Shown here: in pieces, positions 9,012 to 18,070 of the stretch
How the letters are laid out: each line of letters begins with the position of its first letter
Position numbering within the stretch: position 1 is the first letter of the stretch
Assembly (NCBI GenBank): GCA_003605175.1
Contig: QWDA01000012.1
Span: 1 to 64,000, forward strand
Reading direction: 5' to 3'
Origin: Paracoccaceae bacterium
Lineage (GTDB): Bacteria; Pseudomonadota; Alphaproteobacteria; Rhodobacterales; Rhodobacteraceae
DNA length: 64,000 bases
Notes under the pieces: generated by a model
Told to the model about the DNA's origin: nothing
The model's database searches: none
Seen by the model: only the letters and a program-made list of their open reading frames with translations
Position numbers and translations under genes: made by a program

Positions 9012-9721
9012 CACCCTTTCCCCAGATAGGCCGCCTGCACCGCCCGGTTCGCGCGGATCTCGCCCGGCGTCCCCTCCGCCAGCACTTCGCCGAACTCCAG
9101 CACCGTCACCCGCGTCGCCGTCTCCATCACCACCGCCATGTTGTGCTCGATCAGGAGGATCGTCGTCTCGTCCCGCAGCTCCCGGATCAGCGCCTTGAAC
9201 GCCTCGATCTCGCCCTCGGCCAGCCCCTGCGTCGGCTCGTCGAGAATGAGCAGCCGTGGCTTCTGCACCAGCCCCATGGCGATCTCCAGAAGCCGCTGGT
9301 GCCCGTAGCTCAGATCCCCCGCCTCCTGCCCGGCCCGCGTGCCCAGCCCGACCCGTTCCAGCGCCGCGAGCGCCTCCGCCTCCGCCGCCCTCGCATCCGA
9401 CAAGCGCCGCCGCGCCGCGAGCGCCACGTTCTCCAGAACCGGCAGGCCCGGGAAAACCGAGGTGATCTGGAACGTGTAGGCCATCCCCAGCATCACCCGC
9501 CGATGCGCCGGCAGATGCGTGATGTCGCGCCCGTCGAACAGGACCCGTCCCGAAGACGGCGCGATCCGCCCGCAAAGCAGGCTCACGAAGGTGGTCTTCC
9601 CCGCCCCGTTCGGCCCGATCAGCGCGCGGATCTCGCCCGGCTCCAGCGCGAAATCAACTGCCTCGACCGCCCGCAGCCCCGCGAACTGCTTCGAGAGCCC
9701 CTCAGTCTCCAGCAAGGTCAC
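9011..9721 (-). CDS. livG: Branched-chain amino acid-type ABC transporter ATPase LivG
   Basis: 236 residues. Walker A GPNGAGKTTF, signature LSYGHQR and Walker B LLILDEPTQGL mark it as the LivG ATPase; the LSYG form of the signature is characteristic of LivG. I take the GTG at 9721, which overlaps the livM stop as GTGA, giving MTLLETEGLSKQF. An in-frame GTG at 9730 is the alternative and would add three residues. Confidence 0.9.
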   Translation of the reverse strand: MTLLETEGLSKQFAGLRAVEAVDFALEPGEIRALIGPNGAGKTTFVSLLCGRIAPSSGRVLFDGRDITHLPAHRRVMLGMAYTFQITSVFPGLPVLENVALAARRRLSDARAAEAEALAALERVGLGTRAGQEAGDLSYGHQRLLEIAMGLVQKPRLLILDEPTQGLAEGEIEAFKALIRELRDETTILLIEHNMAVVMETATRVTVLEFGEVLAEGTPGEIRANRAVQAAYLGKG

Positions 9722-10659
9722 GGAAACCACCCCGGAAACAGCCGCCGCGCTCCGCCGACGATCCCCTGCGGCGCAAAAAGCGTCAGCAGGACCAGGACCA
9801 CCCCCGCGATCAGCATGTAGGCCGTGGTCACGCCGCTCGCGAGATCGATCAGGTAGAACATGAAGAGCGTGCCCACAAACGGCCCGATGGCCGTCCCCGC
9901 CCCGCCGAGCAGCACCCAGAGCAGCGGCAGGATCGAGTATTGCACTCCCGCGAAGCTCGCCCCCGCATAGCCGAAGAGGAGCCCGTAGGCCGCCCCCGCC
10001 AGCGCCGACAGCGTGCCCGACACCGCCAGCGCCCCGAGCTTCAGCCGCTGGGTGTCATAGCCGAGCATCCGTGTCCGCTCCTCGTTCTCGCGGATCGCCA
10101 CCAGCGCCTTGCCGAACGGGTGCGTGACCAGCCGGAGCGCCGCCAGAAGCCCCACCGCGAACACCCCGAGCGCCGCGAAATACCGCGCCATGGCACCGGT
10201 CAGGTCGACCCCCAGCACCACCCGCTCCGCCGCCTGGATAACGAAGCCCTCGTCGCCCCGCGTCCACTCGCCCGCGAGCAGGATCGTCAGGTACACCGCC
10301 TGCGCGAACATCAGCGTGACGATCATGAAGGCCACGCCCGCCGTCCGCAAAGCCAAGGCCCCGACCACCAGCGACAGCACCAGCCCCGCCACGAGCCCGG
10401 CCAGCATCGCCAGCGCCGGATCGGCGCCAAAGAGCCGGATCGCGAGGCCCATCCCGTACATGCCCGCGGCAAAGAACATCGCGTGGCCCAGCGACAGGAG
10501 CCCGGCATAGCCGAAGGCCAGGTTGTAGCCGATGGCATAGGTCGCCAGGACCATCACCCGAGCCAGGTTGCCGTGGTGATAGTCCGGCAACACGAAGCCC
10601 AGCGCGAAGAGCACCGCCAGGAACCCCAGATGCAGCGCGACCGGATGCGCCCGGCTCAT
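9718..10659 (-). CDS. livM: Branched-chain amino acid-type ABC transporter permease LivM
   Basis: 313 residues with 8-10 membrane helices. The motifs GYNLAFGYAGLLSLGHAMFFA (about residues 43-63) and the late loop VAIRENEERTRMLGYD (EAA-like contact with the ATPase) are the signatures of LivM permeases. The gene overlaps livH upstream by 4 nt (ATGA) and livG downstream by 4 nt, showing tight translational coupling in the operon. Confidence 0.92.
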   Translation of the reverse strand: MSRAHPVALHLGFLAVLFALGFVLPDYHHGNLARVMVLATYAIGYNLAFGYAGLLSLGHAMFFAAGMYGMGLAIRLFGADPALAMLAGLVAGLVLSLVVGALALRTAGVAFMIVTLMFAQAVYLTILLAGEWTRGDEGFVIQAAERVVLGVDLTGAMARYFAALGVFAVGLLAALRLVTHPFGKALVAIRENEERTRMLGYDTQRLKLGALAVSGTLSALAGAAYGLLFGYAGASFAGVQYSILPLLWVLLGGAGTAIGPFVGTLFMFYLIDLASGVTTAYMLIAGVVLVLLTLFAPQGIVGGARRLFPGWFP

Positions 10660-11582
10660 GCGGCGCGGGCTCCGAACAGCCCCTGCGGCCGGAACACCAG
10701 CACCAAAGCCACCAGCAGAGTGGCGAGGATCTTCGCCAGCGTCGGCGAGAAGAACACCGAGATCACCCCGTCCGACAACCCGATCAGCAGGGCCGCCACC
10801 ACCGTCCCCGGCAGGCTCCCCAGCCCGCCGATGATCACCACGATGAAGGAAAGCAGCAGCGGATCGCCCCCCATCAGGTAATGCGCCTGGCTGATCGGCA
10901 CGATCAGCACCGCCGCCAACGCCGCCAAAGCCGCGCCGAACCCGAACACCAGCGCATAGACCCGCTCCACCGGGATCCCGAACGCCAGGGCCATGTCGCG
11001 ATCAAGCTGCGTCGCCCGCATCACCAGCCCGATCCGCGTCCGCGTCATCACCGCCCAGACACCCACCAGCACAGCCACCGCCGCGCCGATCACCGCGAGC
11101 TTGTAGGAGGTGATCGAAAGCCCCCAGGGCCAGTAGAGCGCCGGCCCCGCCTCGCCCCATTCGACCCAGGGCAGCGCCAGCCGCGTGTTGAACGGCGCCG
11201 CCACCGGCCGCGCCTCCGGCCCGTAACTCATCAGCGTGACCTGCTGGAGGATGTAAAGGAGCCCGATCGTCGCGACGATGGTCCGCTCGGGGTCGTAGCC
11301 GATCCGCTTGAGGATCACGATGTCGGCCAGCACCGCCATCGCCCCCACCGCGAGCGGCGCCACGACGAGCGCCGCAAGAAACCCCAGCGCCGCATGGCCG
11401 CCGAACGCCCCCGCGATCCACCAGGCCAGCACCGCGCCCAGCATGAAGAACTCGCCATGGGCGACGTTCACCACCCGCATCACGCCGAACACCAGCGACA
11501 GCCCGACAGCGGTCAACGACAGCACCGCCGCCGTCACCGCGCCCTCCAGCACCGCCAACATCAGATGGGGACCGAACTCCAT
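10656..11582 (-). CDS. livH: Branched-chain amino acid-type ABC transporter permease LivH
   Basis: 308 residues with about 8 membrane helices. The N-terminal sequence LVFGVMRVVNVAHGEFFMLGA is the LivH hallmark, and MRATQLDRDMALAFGI provides the EAA-like loop. It is the first permease gene after the binding-protein gene. The 114-nt spacer between the two holds a strong hairpin, which probably lowers permease expression relative to the binding protein. Confidence 0.92.
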   Translation of the reverse strand: MEFGPHLMLAVLEGAVTAAVLSLTAVGLSLVFGVMRVVNVAHGEFFMLGAVLAWWIAGAFGGHAALGFLAALVVAPLAVGAMAVLADIVILKRIGYDPERTIVATIGLLYILQQVTLMSYGPEARPVAAPFNTRLALPWVEWGEAGPALYWPWGLSITSYKLAVIGAAVAVLVGVWAVMTRTRIGLVMRATQLDRDMALAFGIPVERVYALVFGFGAALAALAAVLIVPISQAHYLMGGDPLLLSFIVVIIGGLGSLPGTVVAALLIGLSDGVISVFFSPTLAKILATLLVALVLVFRPQGLFGARAA

Positions 11583-11595
11583 CTCAGAAGCGCCT

Positions 11596-11618
11596 CCCCC
11601 CTCCGCCCCGGAGGGGGG
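11596..11618 (-). terminator. Intra-operon hairpin between binding protein and livH
   Basis: CCCCCCTCC-GCCCC-GGAGGGGGG, a perfect 9-bp stem with a 5-nt loop, lies between the stop of the binding-protein gene and the livH start. Position and strength fit an attenuator or mRNA 3' stabiliser that raises binding-protein over permease expression. An imperfect 23-bp direct repeat (GCAAAGGTCG core, 11627-11673) sits beside it. Confidence 0.6.
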
Positions 11619-11696
11619 ATGGGGGGGAGGTTGCCCGCAAAGGTCGTGGGGAGGCCGCCGGCAAAGGTCGCGGAGTGGCTCCGCCGCGAAACGCCG

Positions 11697-12989
11697 TCAC
11701 AGCGGATGCTTGGTGTAATCCACCTCGTCGGGATAGGCCCCGTCGTCGATCGAGGTCGTGTGCACCCGCACCAGCCGCCCGTCCTTCACCTGGCTGATAT
11801 ACTGATGCCCGAACACCTGGTGCGTCTTGCCATTGAAAAGCTTCGCCCCCTGCGGATGCGCGTAGCCCTCCGGCATCTCGGTCATCGCCTCCACGGCCTC
11901 GATCAGCTTGCCCCGGTCGGCCGGCGCCTGGTACCCCGCCGCCTCCATCCCGGCTTTCACCACGTAAAGCGTCTCCCAGCAGCCGAACATATGCGCGTAG
12001 GTCGAGACGTCCTTCGGGTCCGAGACCGACGCGCCATTGCCGTCGACGCCCACCGCCTCGCGATAGGCCTTGTCGTAGATCGTCTGGTCGGACTGCGCAT
12101 AACGCGGATTGCCCTCCCAGAAATACGACCCTTCCAGGAATTCCAGCCCCGGCGACGCGATGTCCACCGCCTCGAGGCTGTCGATGAACCCGAACAACGC
12201 CGGCGCCGACGGCCCGAAGAACTCGCCCAGCTCCTTCACGAAGGTCAACACGGCCGGGCCGACCATCACGTGGTACAGCACCTCGGTATCGCGCGGGATC
12301 TTCGGGAAATACTTGGTGAACGAGGTCTCGGTCGGCGGAATCGCGATATGCGCCAGCACCTGCCCGCCCTGCGCCTCGATCGCATCGGTGAAATAGTCGC
12401 GGTGATCGTGGCCGAAGGCAAAATCCGGAAAGATCATCGTGACCTTCTTGCCCAGGTTCCCCGCCACATAGGGCGCCATCGCCTGCACCTGGCTCTTCAC
12501 GTCGGTGATGCCCGGCTGAAGCGTGTAGCGGTTCAGCATCCCCGAGGCCACGTGATGCCCCTCCGACACCACGAAATAGGGCAGCTTCAACTCGCCCGCC
12601 CTGGGCGCCGATCCGATCACCACATGGGAAAACAGCGTCCCGAAGGCGATGTCGCAGCCATGCTGGTTGGCGAATTTCTCGACCACCTCGGCGCCCCGCT
12701 TCGGATCGGTGCCGTCATCCTCGGCGATGATCTCCACCGGCCGCCCGTTGATCCCGCCCTCGGCGTTGATCTTCTCGACGACCGCCTGCGTGGTGCGGTC
12801 GTACCAGCGCCCATAGGCCGCGCCGATCCCGGTCCGGTGCACCTGGAACCCGATCCTGATCGGCTCAGCACTCTGCGCATGGGTATAGCGCGCCCAGAGC
12901 GGCAGGCTCGCCGCCGCCGCGCCGCCCGCCAATGTCGCCAGCGCCCCGCGCCGCGTCGTCCCGCGCTTCGCCCCGTCTTTGGTGGTCAT
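11697..12989 (-). CDS. ABC transporter substrate-binding protein, leucine-binding (Liv/HAAT) family
   Basis: 430 residues. The N-terminus carries a twin-arginine-type signal (TTRRGALATLAGG) followed by a hydrophobic stretch and cleavage near YTHAQSA, so the protein should be periplasmic. The mature part starts IRIGFQVHRTGIGAAYGRW, contains INAEGGINGRPVEII and EVVEKFANQHG, the normal layout of a type I periplasmic binding protein. It is the first gene of the liv operon. The ligand is not evident: HAAT systems take up branched-chain amino acids, amides, urea or aromatic compounds. Confidence 0.88.
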   Translation of the reverse strand: MTTKDGAKRGTTRRGALATLAGGAAAASLPLWARYTHAQSAEPIRIGFQVHRTGIGAAYGRWYDRTTQAVVEKINAEGGINGRPVEIIAEDDGTDPKRGAEVVEKFANQHGCDIAFGTLFSHVVIGSAPRAGELKLPYFVVSEGHHVASGMLNRYTLQPGITDVKSQVQAMAPYVAGNLGKKVTMIFPDFAFGHDHRDYFTDAIEAQGGQVLAHIAIPPTETSFTKYFPKIPRDTEVLYHVMVGPAVLTFVKELGEFFGPSAPALFGFIDSLEAVDIASPGLEFLEGSYFWEGNPRYAQSDQTIYDKAYREAVGVDGNGASVSDPKDVSTYAHMFGCWETLYVVKAGMEAAGYQAPADRGKLIEAVEAMTEMPEGYAHPQGAKLFNGKTHQVFGHQYISQVKDGRLVRVHTTSIDDGAYPDEVDYTKHPL

Positions 12990-13254
12990 CGGCTCATCCC
13001 CCTGATCGGACCCCGCGGAGCCACGTCCCGGACCCCGTCAGGCGACAGTGTGAAAACCCCGCCCGGCGCTGTCCAGCGCTTTCTGCCGCAGCGCCGCATC
13101 GGCGCCCATCCAGGAGCGGCTTCGCCGCTTGATTGCGGGCGGGGTGGCGCAGGTGATCGTGGCGAAGATGACCGCCTCACCCCCAGCTACGGGTTGCCGT
13201 CACCAAGGATTGCGACCACCATGGAACACATCGCTCGAATATGGTGCCCACCCG

Positions 13255-13632
13255 ATGTTGTTCTCCCGGCAGTTCTTGAAGATTTCCATCGTGATGATGT
13301 TCTCCCTGGCCCTCCCGGCTTCAGCGCAAGAGGTCCGCTGGAAAGTCGTCAATATCCTTGCTCAAAACCATTCGACACACGGGAACGGCATAGAGATCCA
13401 CATCAAACCCGACCCGGTGCCGGATGGCCTGTTCGACAGTCCGAACTTGCCGGAAATCATGGCGGGCCTTTGCACCCACTTCGCCCCGCCGGCCATCGCT
13501 TTCGTCAAGGAGAAAGACGCGACGGAAGCCCCGGACTTCATCGCTGTGCGCATCATCTCTGGCGGAATGTTTGGTCGATACGTTTTGACAAGATACGCGA
13601 TCTCCGAAGGCGGATGCGGCGACGAACTCTGA
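13255..13632 (+). CDS. Small secreted protein of unknown function
   Basis: 125 residues. I place the start at ATG 13255, because from there the product begins with a clear Sec signal peptide (MLFSRQFLKISIVMMFSLAL, cleavage near PASAQEV). The in-frame extension upstream to 13129 has no such logic. The mature part has two cysteines (MAGLCTHF and EGGCGDEL), which could form a disulfide, and I recognise no domain. The gene is visibly less GC-rich than its neighbours, with codons ending in A/T. This and its isolation between two minus-strand operons suggest acquisition by transfer. Confidence 0.6.
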   Translation: MLFSRQFLKISIVMMFSLALPASAQEVRWKVVNILAQNHSTHGNGIEIHIKPDPVPDGLFDSPNLPEIMAGLCTHFAPPAIAFVKEKDATEAPDFIAVRIISGGMFGRYVLTRYAISEGGCGDEL

Positions 13633-13776
13633 ACCGCGAACTCTGACGTCTTCCAGGCTTCGCCCGGACCGGCGCCCTCCCGGCCCTTGCTTCTGCTCGG
13701 GCGTTCGGCGCTAAAATCGCTCCCCCGGACCGATTTCCGGGCGCGCATTGCCCCGGCGCTCCGCGCGTTCGCGCCT

Positions 13777-13799
13777 CGAAAGGTCCCCCGGACCTTTCG
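13777..13799. terminator. Bidirectional hairpin between convergent genes
   Basis: CGAAAGGTCC-CCC-GGACCTTTCG is a perfect 10-bp inverted repeat midway between the convergent stops at 13632 and 13823. A second inverted repeat with arms AAATCG/CGATTT lies just before it, near 13710-13737. There is no clear T-tract on either strand. Confidence 0.6.
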
Positions 13800-13822
13800 C
13801 CGGGCTCCACCCGGACCGGCGC

Positions 13823-15214
13823 TCACCCCCTCGGACTCGCGAGCAGCCAGAGCCCGAACAGCGTGTAGAGCACCATGAACACCGCCAGCGGCGCCTGCGA
13901 CAGCGCCGCCCGCCGCGGATCGGGATGGAGCCGCAAGGCCAGCCCATGCGCCACCAGCACCGCCAGCACGTGCCCCGCCACCACCGCGCCGGCCTGCGCC
14001 AGCCAGATCGCCCGCACGCTGTCTTGCGTGTTGAAGAACCCGGTCGTGACGTAGAACCGCCCGAGCCCGAGCAGGTCGTCCCCGCGCCCCAAAGGGTCCG
14101 ACACCGCCGCCAGCGCATATTGCGCATCGACCAGGAACGCCGTCAGGTAGTGCCCCAGATGGTAACCCAGCGCGATCGGCAGGATCGACGGCGCCAGCAT
14201 CCGGAAGGCCGCCCGGAACCCCGGCCCGCCGCCCGCCAGCCGCTCCCCCGCCCAGACCGCCCCCGCGAAACAGGCAAGAAGCCCCGCGTTGAACGCGAAT
14301 AGCCCCGCCAGCGTCTCACCCATCAGCGCCGAGCGCCCGGGGAAGTCCAGCGGATTGACCCCGATCAGCCCGAACCACCAGAAGGTCTCGTTCAGCCCGT
14401 CGAAGCTCCCCGAGCCCAAGAGGAACAGGATGAACAGCGCCTGCCCACCGGTGACCGCGGGCCTTGCGATCAGCCGCCAGCCCCAGAGCCCCAGCGCGAC
14501 CCGCCCGCCCCGCCGCCCGATGAGCCCGACCCGGCCATAGAGCCGCATCAGCACCGTCACCACCTCGCCGGTGACCCGCCAGCGCGGCCCGAACAGGAGC
14601 GTGAGGCAAAGGCTCGCCACGACATAGAACGCCACCAGGCGCGCGAGCCGCCCCGGGTCGGTCGGCGTCGGATCGGCCAAAAGGAAACCCACGAGACCAA
14701 GGAACAGGACCGGCGCGACGACCCCCGCAAAGCGGCGTGGCAGCCGAAACGGCGTCCTCCAGCCCGCCGCGCGCCGGATCAGCGCGGCCGGTCCGGCCAG
14801 CGGGTCGAGATAGCGCCAGAAATCCCCGAGGAGCCCCTGAAGGCTCACGAGCCCGACCCACCAGAGCGTCCAGACCGCGAGCGGCAGCGGGTTCCGCAGC
14901 GGATCGGTCGGCCCCTCGGCCCCGATCCAGACGAGCCCCGCGAGCGCCGCCGCCGAAAGCCAGCCCGTCACCCAAGGCACCGCCCCCGGCAGAGCGGGCC
15001 AGAGCGCGTGCGGCCGGACCAGCGCGGCAAAGGCGCGGCCCGGCAGCAGGACCAGCACCGCCACCGTGAGCGCCACCGCCACGACCCCGCCGGCGATGTA
15101 ATGCCCGGTCGGCAGGAGCAGCACGAAGCCCTGCTCGGAAGCATGGGCCCGTACCTCGCCGCCCGCCAGAAGGCCGAGGATCAGCGTGCGCCGGAAGAGC
15201 GGGGAGAAGACCAT
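13823..15214 (-). CDS. Polytopic membrane protein of unknown function
   Basis: 463 residues with about 12 hydrophobic helices and a signal-like N-terminus followed by HASEQGFVLLLPTGHYIAGG. Arg-rich cytoplasmic loops separate pairs of helices. The HASEQGFVLLLP stretch resembles a poorly characterised integral membrane family that is sometimes labelled fenitrothion hydrolase in databases; I consider that label unsupported here. The start MVFSPLFRR at 15214 is chosen because the longer in-frame version would add only an Arg-rich leader. Immediately upstream lies a triple 11-bp tandem repeat. Confidence 0.6.
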   Translation of the reverse strand: MVFSPLFRRTLILGLLAGGEVRAHASEQGFVLLLPTGHYIAGGVVAVALTVAVLVLLPGRAFAALVRPHALWPALPGAVPWVTGWLSAAALAGLVWIGAEGPTDPLRNPLPLAVWTLWWVGLVSLQGLLGDFWRYLDPLAGPAALIRRAAGWRTPFRLPRRFAGVVAPVLFLGLVGFLLADPTPTDPGRLARLVAFYVVASLCLTLLFGPRWRVTGEVVTVLMRLYGRVGLIGRRGGRVALGLWGWRLIARPAVTGGQALFILFLLGSGSFDGLNETFWWFGLIGVNPLDFPGRSALMGETLAGLFAFNAGLLACFAGAVWAGERLAGGGPGFRAAFRMLAPSILPIALGYHLGHYLTAFLVDAQYALAAVSDPLGRGDDLLGLGRFYVTTGFFNTQDSVRAIWLAQAGAVVAGHVLAVLVAHGLALRLHPDPRRAALSQAPLAVFMVLYTLFGLWLLASPRG

Positions 15215-15263
15215 GGGCCGGAGCCTATCGCACCGCGCGGCAGAGGGAAGCCCGCGCAACCGC

Positions 15264-15310
15264 GCATCGCCGGTGTACAGGTTGTGTACGGGTTGTGTAC
15301 AGGTTGTGCA
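15264..15310 (-). repeat. Triple 11-bp tandem repeat, copy 1
   Basis: Three exact-length units of TGTACRGGTTG occupy 15274-15306 on the + strand, flanked by GCATCGCCGG on one side and TGCAC on the other. Read in the direction of the minus-strand dehydrogenase gene, the array begins 22 nt beyond its stop (15329) as CAACCTGTACA units. It lies between that gene and the membrane-protein gene at 15214. The same element recurs at 33381-33426 and 53341-53387. Confidence 0.9.
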
Positions 15311-15328
15311 CCCCGATTTCAGCCGATT

Positions 15329-17776
15329 TCAGCCCCGCATCCGCACCCCCTCGGGGTCGTATATCGGCGCCGCCGAAACCGCCGCCGGCACCCGCACCCC
15401 CGCCACCTCGATCTCGTAGCGCGACCCCAGGAGCGCGGCGAGGCTCTCGCCCGCGCAGGGCACATAGGCCAGCCCGATCGCGCCGCCCAGCCTGTGCCCA
15501 TAGGCGCCCGAGGTGACATGCCCCACGATCGCCCCGTCGCGCAGCACCGGCTCGTTGTGGTAGAGGAGCGGCTCGGGATCGGTCAGCCGGAACTGCAACA
15601 GCCGTCGCGACAGCCCCGCCTCCTGCTTCGCCAGCACCGCCTCCCGCCCGATGAAATCGCCCTTGCCGGTCTTCACCGCGAAACCGAGCCCCGCCTCGAG
15701 CACGTGATCCTCGCAGGTGATGTCATGCCCGAAATGGCGGAACCCCTTCTCGATCCTGCAGGAATCCATCGCGTGGAGCCCGCAGAGCCGCGCCCCCGCC
15801 GCGCGCCCGGCGTCCCACAGAACCTCGAACACATGCGCCGCCATGTCGGCCGAGACATAGAGCTCCCAGCCCAGCTCGCCCACATAGGACACCCGATGCG
15901 CCCGCGCGATCCCGAGCCCGATCTCGATCTCCCGCGCGCTGCCGAACGGAAACCCCGCACCGGAAAAATCCTCCGGCGACACCGCCTGAAGCAGCTCCCG
16001 TGCCCCCGGCCCCATCACCGCCAGCACCCCCTCGCCGGCGGTGACATCGGTGATCACCGCCCGCGCCTCGCCCAGGTGCCGCCGGAGCCAGGTCTCGTCG
16101 GCCAGCCGCGTCGCCGCCGGGGTCACCACCAGGAACGCCGTCTCCGACAGCCGCGTCACCGTGACATCCGCCTCGATCCCGCCGTCCCGGTTCAGGAACT
16201 GGGTATAGACGATCCGCCCCACCGGCACCGCCACGTCGTTGCCACAGACCCGATTGAGGAAACCCTCCGCCTCGGGGCCTTCCACGCGGATCTTGCCGAA
16301 GGAGGAAATATCAAGAATTCCAACCCCTTCCCGGAGCGCCATGTGCTCGTCCCGCGCCGCGCCGAACCAGTTCTGCCGCTTCCAGCTATAGCGGTACTCC
16401 CGCTCGTCACCCGGAGCCGCGTACCAGTTCGCCCGCTCCCAGCCTGCCAGTTCGCCGAACACCGCCCCTTCCTGCGCGAGATGCGCGTGAAACGGCGAGC
16501 GTCGCACCCCCCGCGCGCTGGCCTTCTGCCGGTAGGGGAAATGGTCGGCATAGAGCAGCCCCAGCGTCTCGGTCGCCCGCTCGCGCAGGTAGCGCCGGTT
16601 GCGCTGGAAGGGCTGCATCCGCGCGATGTCCACATCGCCCAGGTCGAACGGCTTCTCGCCCGTGTCCATCCAGGCCGCCAGCGCCATCCCGGCCCCGCCG
16701 GCCGACTGGATTCCTACCGAGTTGAACCCCGCCGCCACCCAGACATTGTCGCGCTCGGGCGCCGGACCGAGGTGATAGGCGTCGTCGGGGGTGAAGCTCT
16801 CGGGCCCGTTGAAGAAGGTGTGGATCCCCGCCTCGGCCAGCATCGGCATCCGGTTCACCGCCTTTTCGAGGATCGGCTCGAAATGGTCGAAATCCTCTTG
16901 CAGCTGGTCGAAGCAGAAATCCTCCGGGATCCCGTCCATGCCCCAGGGTTTCGCCACCGGCTCGAAGGCACCCAGGAGGATCTTCCCGGCATCCTCCTTG
17001 TAATAGGCGCATTCGTCCGGCACCCGCAGCACCGGCAGCCGGTCCAGCCCCGGGATCGGCTCGGTCACGATATAGAAATGCTCGCAGGCGTGCAGCGGCA
17101 CGTTGACGCCCGCCATCCGGCCCACCCCATGCGCCCACATCCCGGCGGCATTCACCACCTCCTCGGTCGCGGTCGTCCCGGTCTCGCCGCCCGCCGCCGT
17201 CCAGTTGACACCGGTCACCCGCCGCCCGTCGGTCTCGAACCCGGTCACCTTCACGCCCTCGAGGATCGTCGCCCCCATCGCCCGCGCGCCCTTGGCGAGC
17301 GCCAGCGCGATATTGGCCGGATCGCCCTGCCCGTCCTTCGGCAGGTAGACGCCGCTCACCACGTCCTCGGTGTTCAGATGCGGATAGCGCACCTTGATGT
17401 CCGCCGGGCCGATATTCTCGATCTCGACCCCGAAGGCGCGGGCCATCGAGGCGAGGCGCAAGAGCTCCTCCTGCCGCTCCCCGGTCAGCGCCACGGTGAT
17501 CGAGCCGACCCGGCGGAACCCGGTCGCCACGCCGGTCTCGGCCTCGAGCCCGTGATAGAGTTCCTGACTGTACTTCGCGAGCCGGGTCATGTTCGCGGTC
17601 GAGCGGAGCTGCGCGATCAGCCCGGCCGCGTGCCATGTGGTCCCGGAGGTGAGCTTCTGCCGCTCGAGGAGCACCACATCGCGCCAGCCCTGTTTCGCCA
17701 GGTGATAGGCGACGGAACAGCCGATCACGCCGCCGCCGACGATGACGGTGCGGGCCTTGTCCGGGGGGGTGCTCAT
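15329..17776 (-). CDS. Dimethylglycine/sarcosine dehydrogenase-like flavoprotein (DAO + GcvT domains)
   Basis: 815 residues in two parts. Residues about 10-375 form a DAO-type FAD domain with the dinucleotide motif VIVGGGVIGCSVAYHLAKQG and SGTTWHAAGL, whose His is the covalent FAD attachment site in dimethylglycine and sarcosine dehydrogenases. Residues about 425-815 form a GcvT-like aminomethyl/folate domain (HMALREGVGILDISSFGK; GELGWELYV; LHAMDSCRIEKGFRHFG). The expected reaction is oxidative N-demethylation of dimethylglycine or sarcosine, passing formaldehyde to tetrahydrofolate. It lies next to the carnitine cluster, whose end product glycine betaine is demethylated to dimethylglycine. 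The exact substrate is inference. The 294 bases upstream (17777-18070) hold only the promoter region and a hairpin. Confidence 0.85.
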   Translation of the reverse strand: MSTPPDKARTVIVGGGVIGCSVAYHLAKQGWRDVVLLERQKLTSGTTWHAAGLIAQLRSTANMTRLAKYSQELYHGLEAETGVATGFRRVGSITVALTGERQEELLRLASMARAFGVEIENIGPADIKVRYPHLNTEDVVSGVYLPKDGQGDPANIALALAKGARAMGATILEGVKVTGFETDGRRVTGVNWTAAGGETGTTATEEVVNAAGMWAHGVGRMAGVNVPLHACEHFYIVTEPIPGLDRLPVLRVPDECAYYKEDAGKILLGAFEPVAKPWGMDGIPEDFCFDQLQEDFDHFEPILEKAVNRMPMLAEAGIHTFFNGPESFTPDDAYHLGPAPERDNVWVAAGFNSVGIQSAGGAGMALAAWMDTGEKPFDLGDVDIARMQPFQRNRRYLRERATETLGLLYADHFPYRQKASARGVRRSPFHAHLAQEGAVFGELAGWERANWYAAPGDEREYRYSWKRQNWFGAARDEHMALREGVGILDISSFGKIRVEGPEAEGFLNRVCGNDVAVPVGRIVYTQFLNRDGGIEADVTVTRLSETAFLVVTPAATRLADETWLRRHLGEARAVITDVTAGEGVLAVMGPGARELLQAVSPEDFSGAGFPFGSAREIEIGLGIARAHRVSYVGELGWELYVSADMAAHVFEVLWDAGRAAGARLCGLHAMDSCRIEKGFRHFGHDITCEDHVLEAGLGFAVKTGKGDFIGREAVLAKQEAGLSRRLLQFRLTDPEPLLYHNEPVLRDGAIVGHVTSGAYGHRLGGAIGLAYVPCAGESLAALLGSRYEIEVAGVRVPAAVSAAPIYDPEGVRMRG

Positions 17777-18030
17777 GGTCTTCGGCCTTCCAGCGAATCG
17801 GTTGCGTGCGGCGAAGACTGTGGGATTCGCGCCCGCGCGAAAAGCGCCGAATTCTCTGCCGGGAGCGGCGCGGAAGGGGCCGGGATCGCACCGTCCGGAC
17901 AGGGTTCGAAGCGATCCGTGCGATTTCGCGTTAACCGGATGCGGAAAAATCAGTCACAGCGGCGAGAAATCGCTCCGATTTCCATTGAAACGACATCTTT
18001 GCAGGATTAGCTGCGCCCGTGTGATTCACC

Positions 18031-18048
18031 GCCGGACCAGAGTCCGGC
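18031..18048 (+). promoter_or_regulatory. Leader hairpin upstream of the 40-residue gene
   Basis: GCCGGAC-CAGA-GTCCGGC is a perfect 7-bp stem with a tetraloop, ending 8 nt before the GGACGGAGG ribosome-binding site of the small gene at 18071. It could be a translational control element or an operator; the sequence does not decide which. Confidence 0.4.
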
Positions 18049-18070
18049 CACCAGGACGGAGGCGCGACCC

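Noticed and set aside
10881-13646. A 921-residue open frame on the + strand
   Set aside because: Antisense to livH and the binding-protein gene; no recognisable protein.
13223-13646. An overlapping + frame starting MEHIARIWCPP
   Set aside because: It has no signal or domain, whereas the frame from 13255 gives a clear signal peptide.
15274-15306. The 11-bp arrays as CRISPR repeats
   Set aside because: Units are directly adjacent without spacers, and no cas genes are present.
15008-18010. A 1000-residue open frame on the + strand
   Set aside because: It lies opposite the dehydrogenase and membrane-protein genes, is His/Arg/Pro-rich, has no domain and crosses the promoter region. It is a GC-driven shadow.
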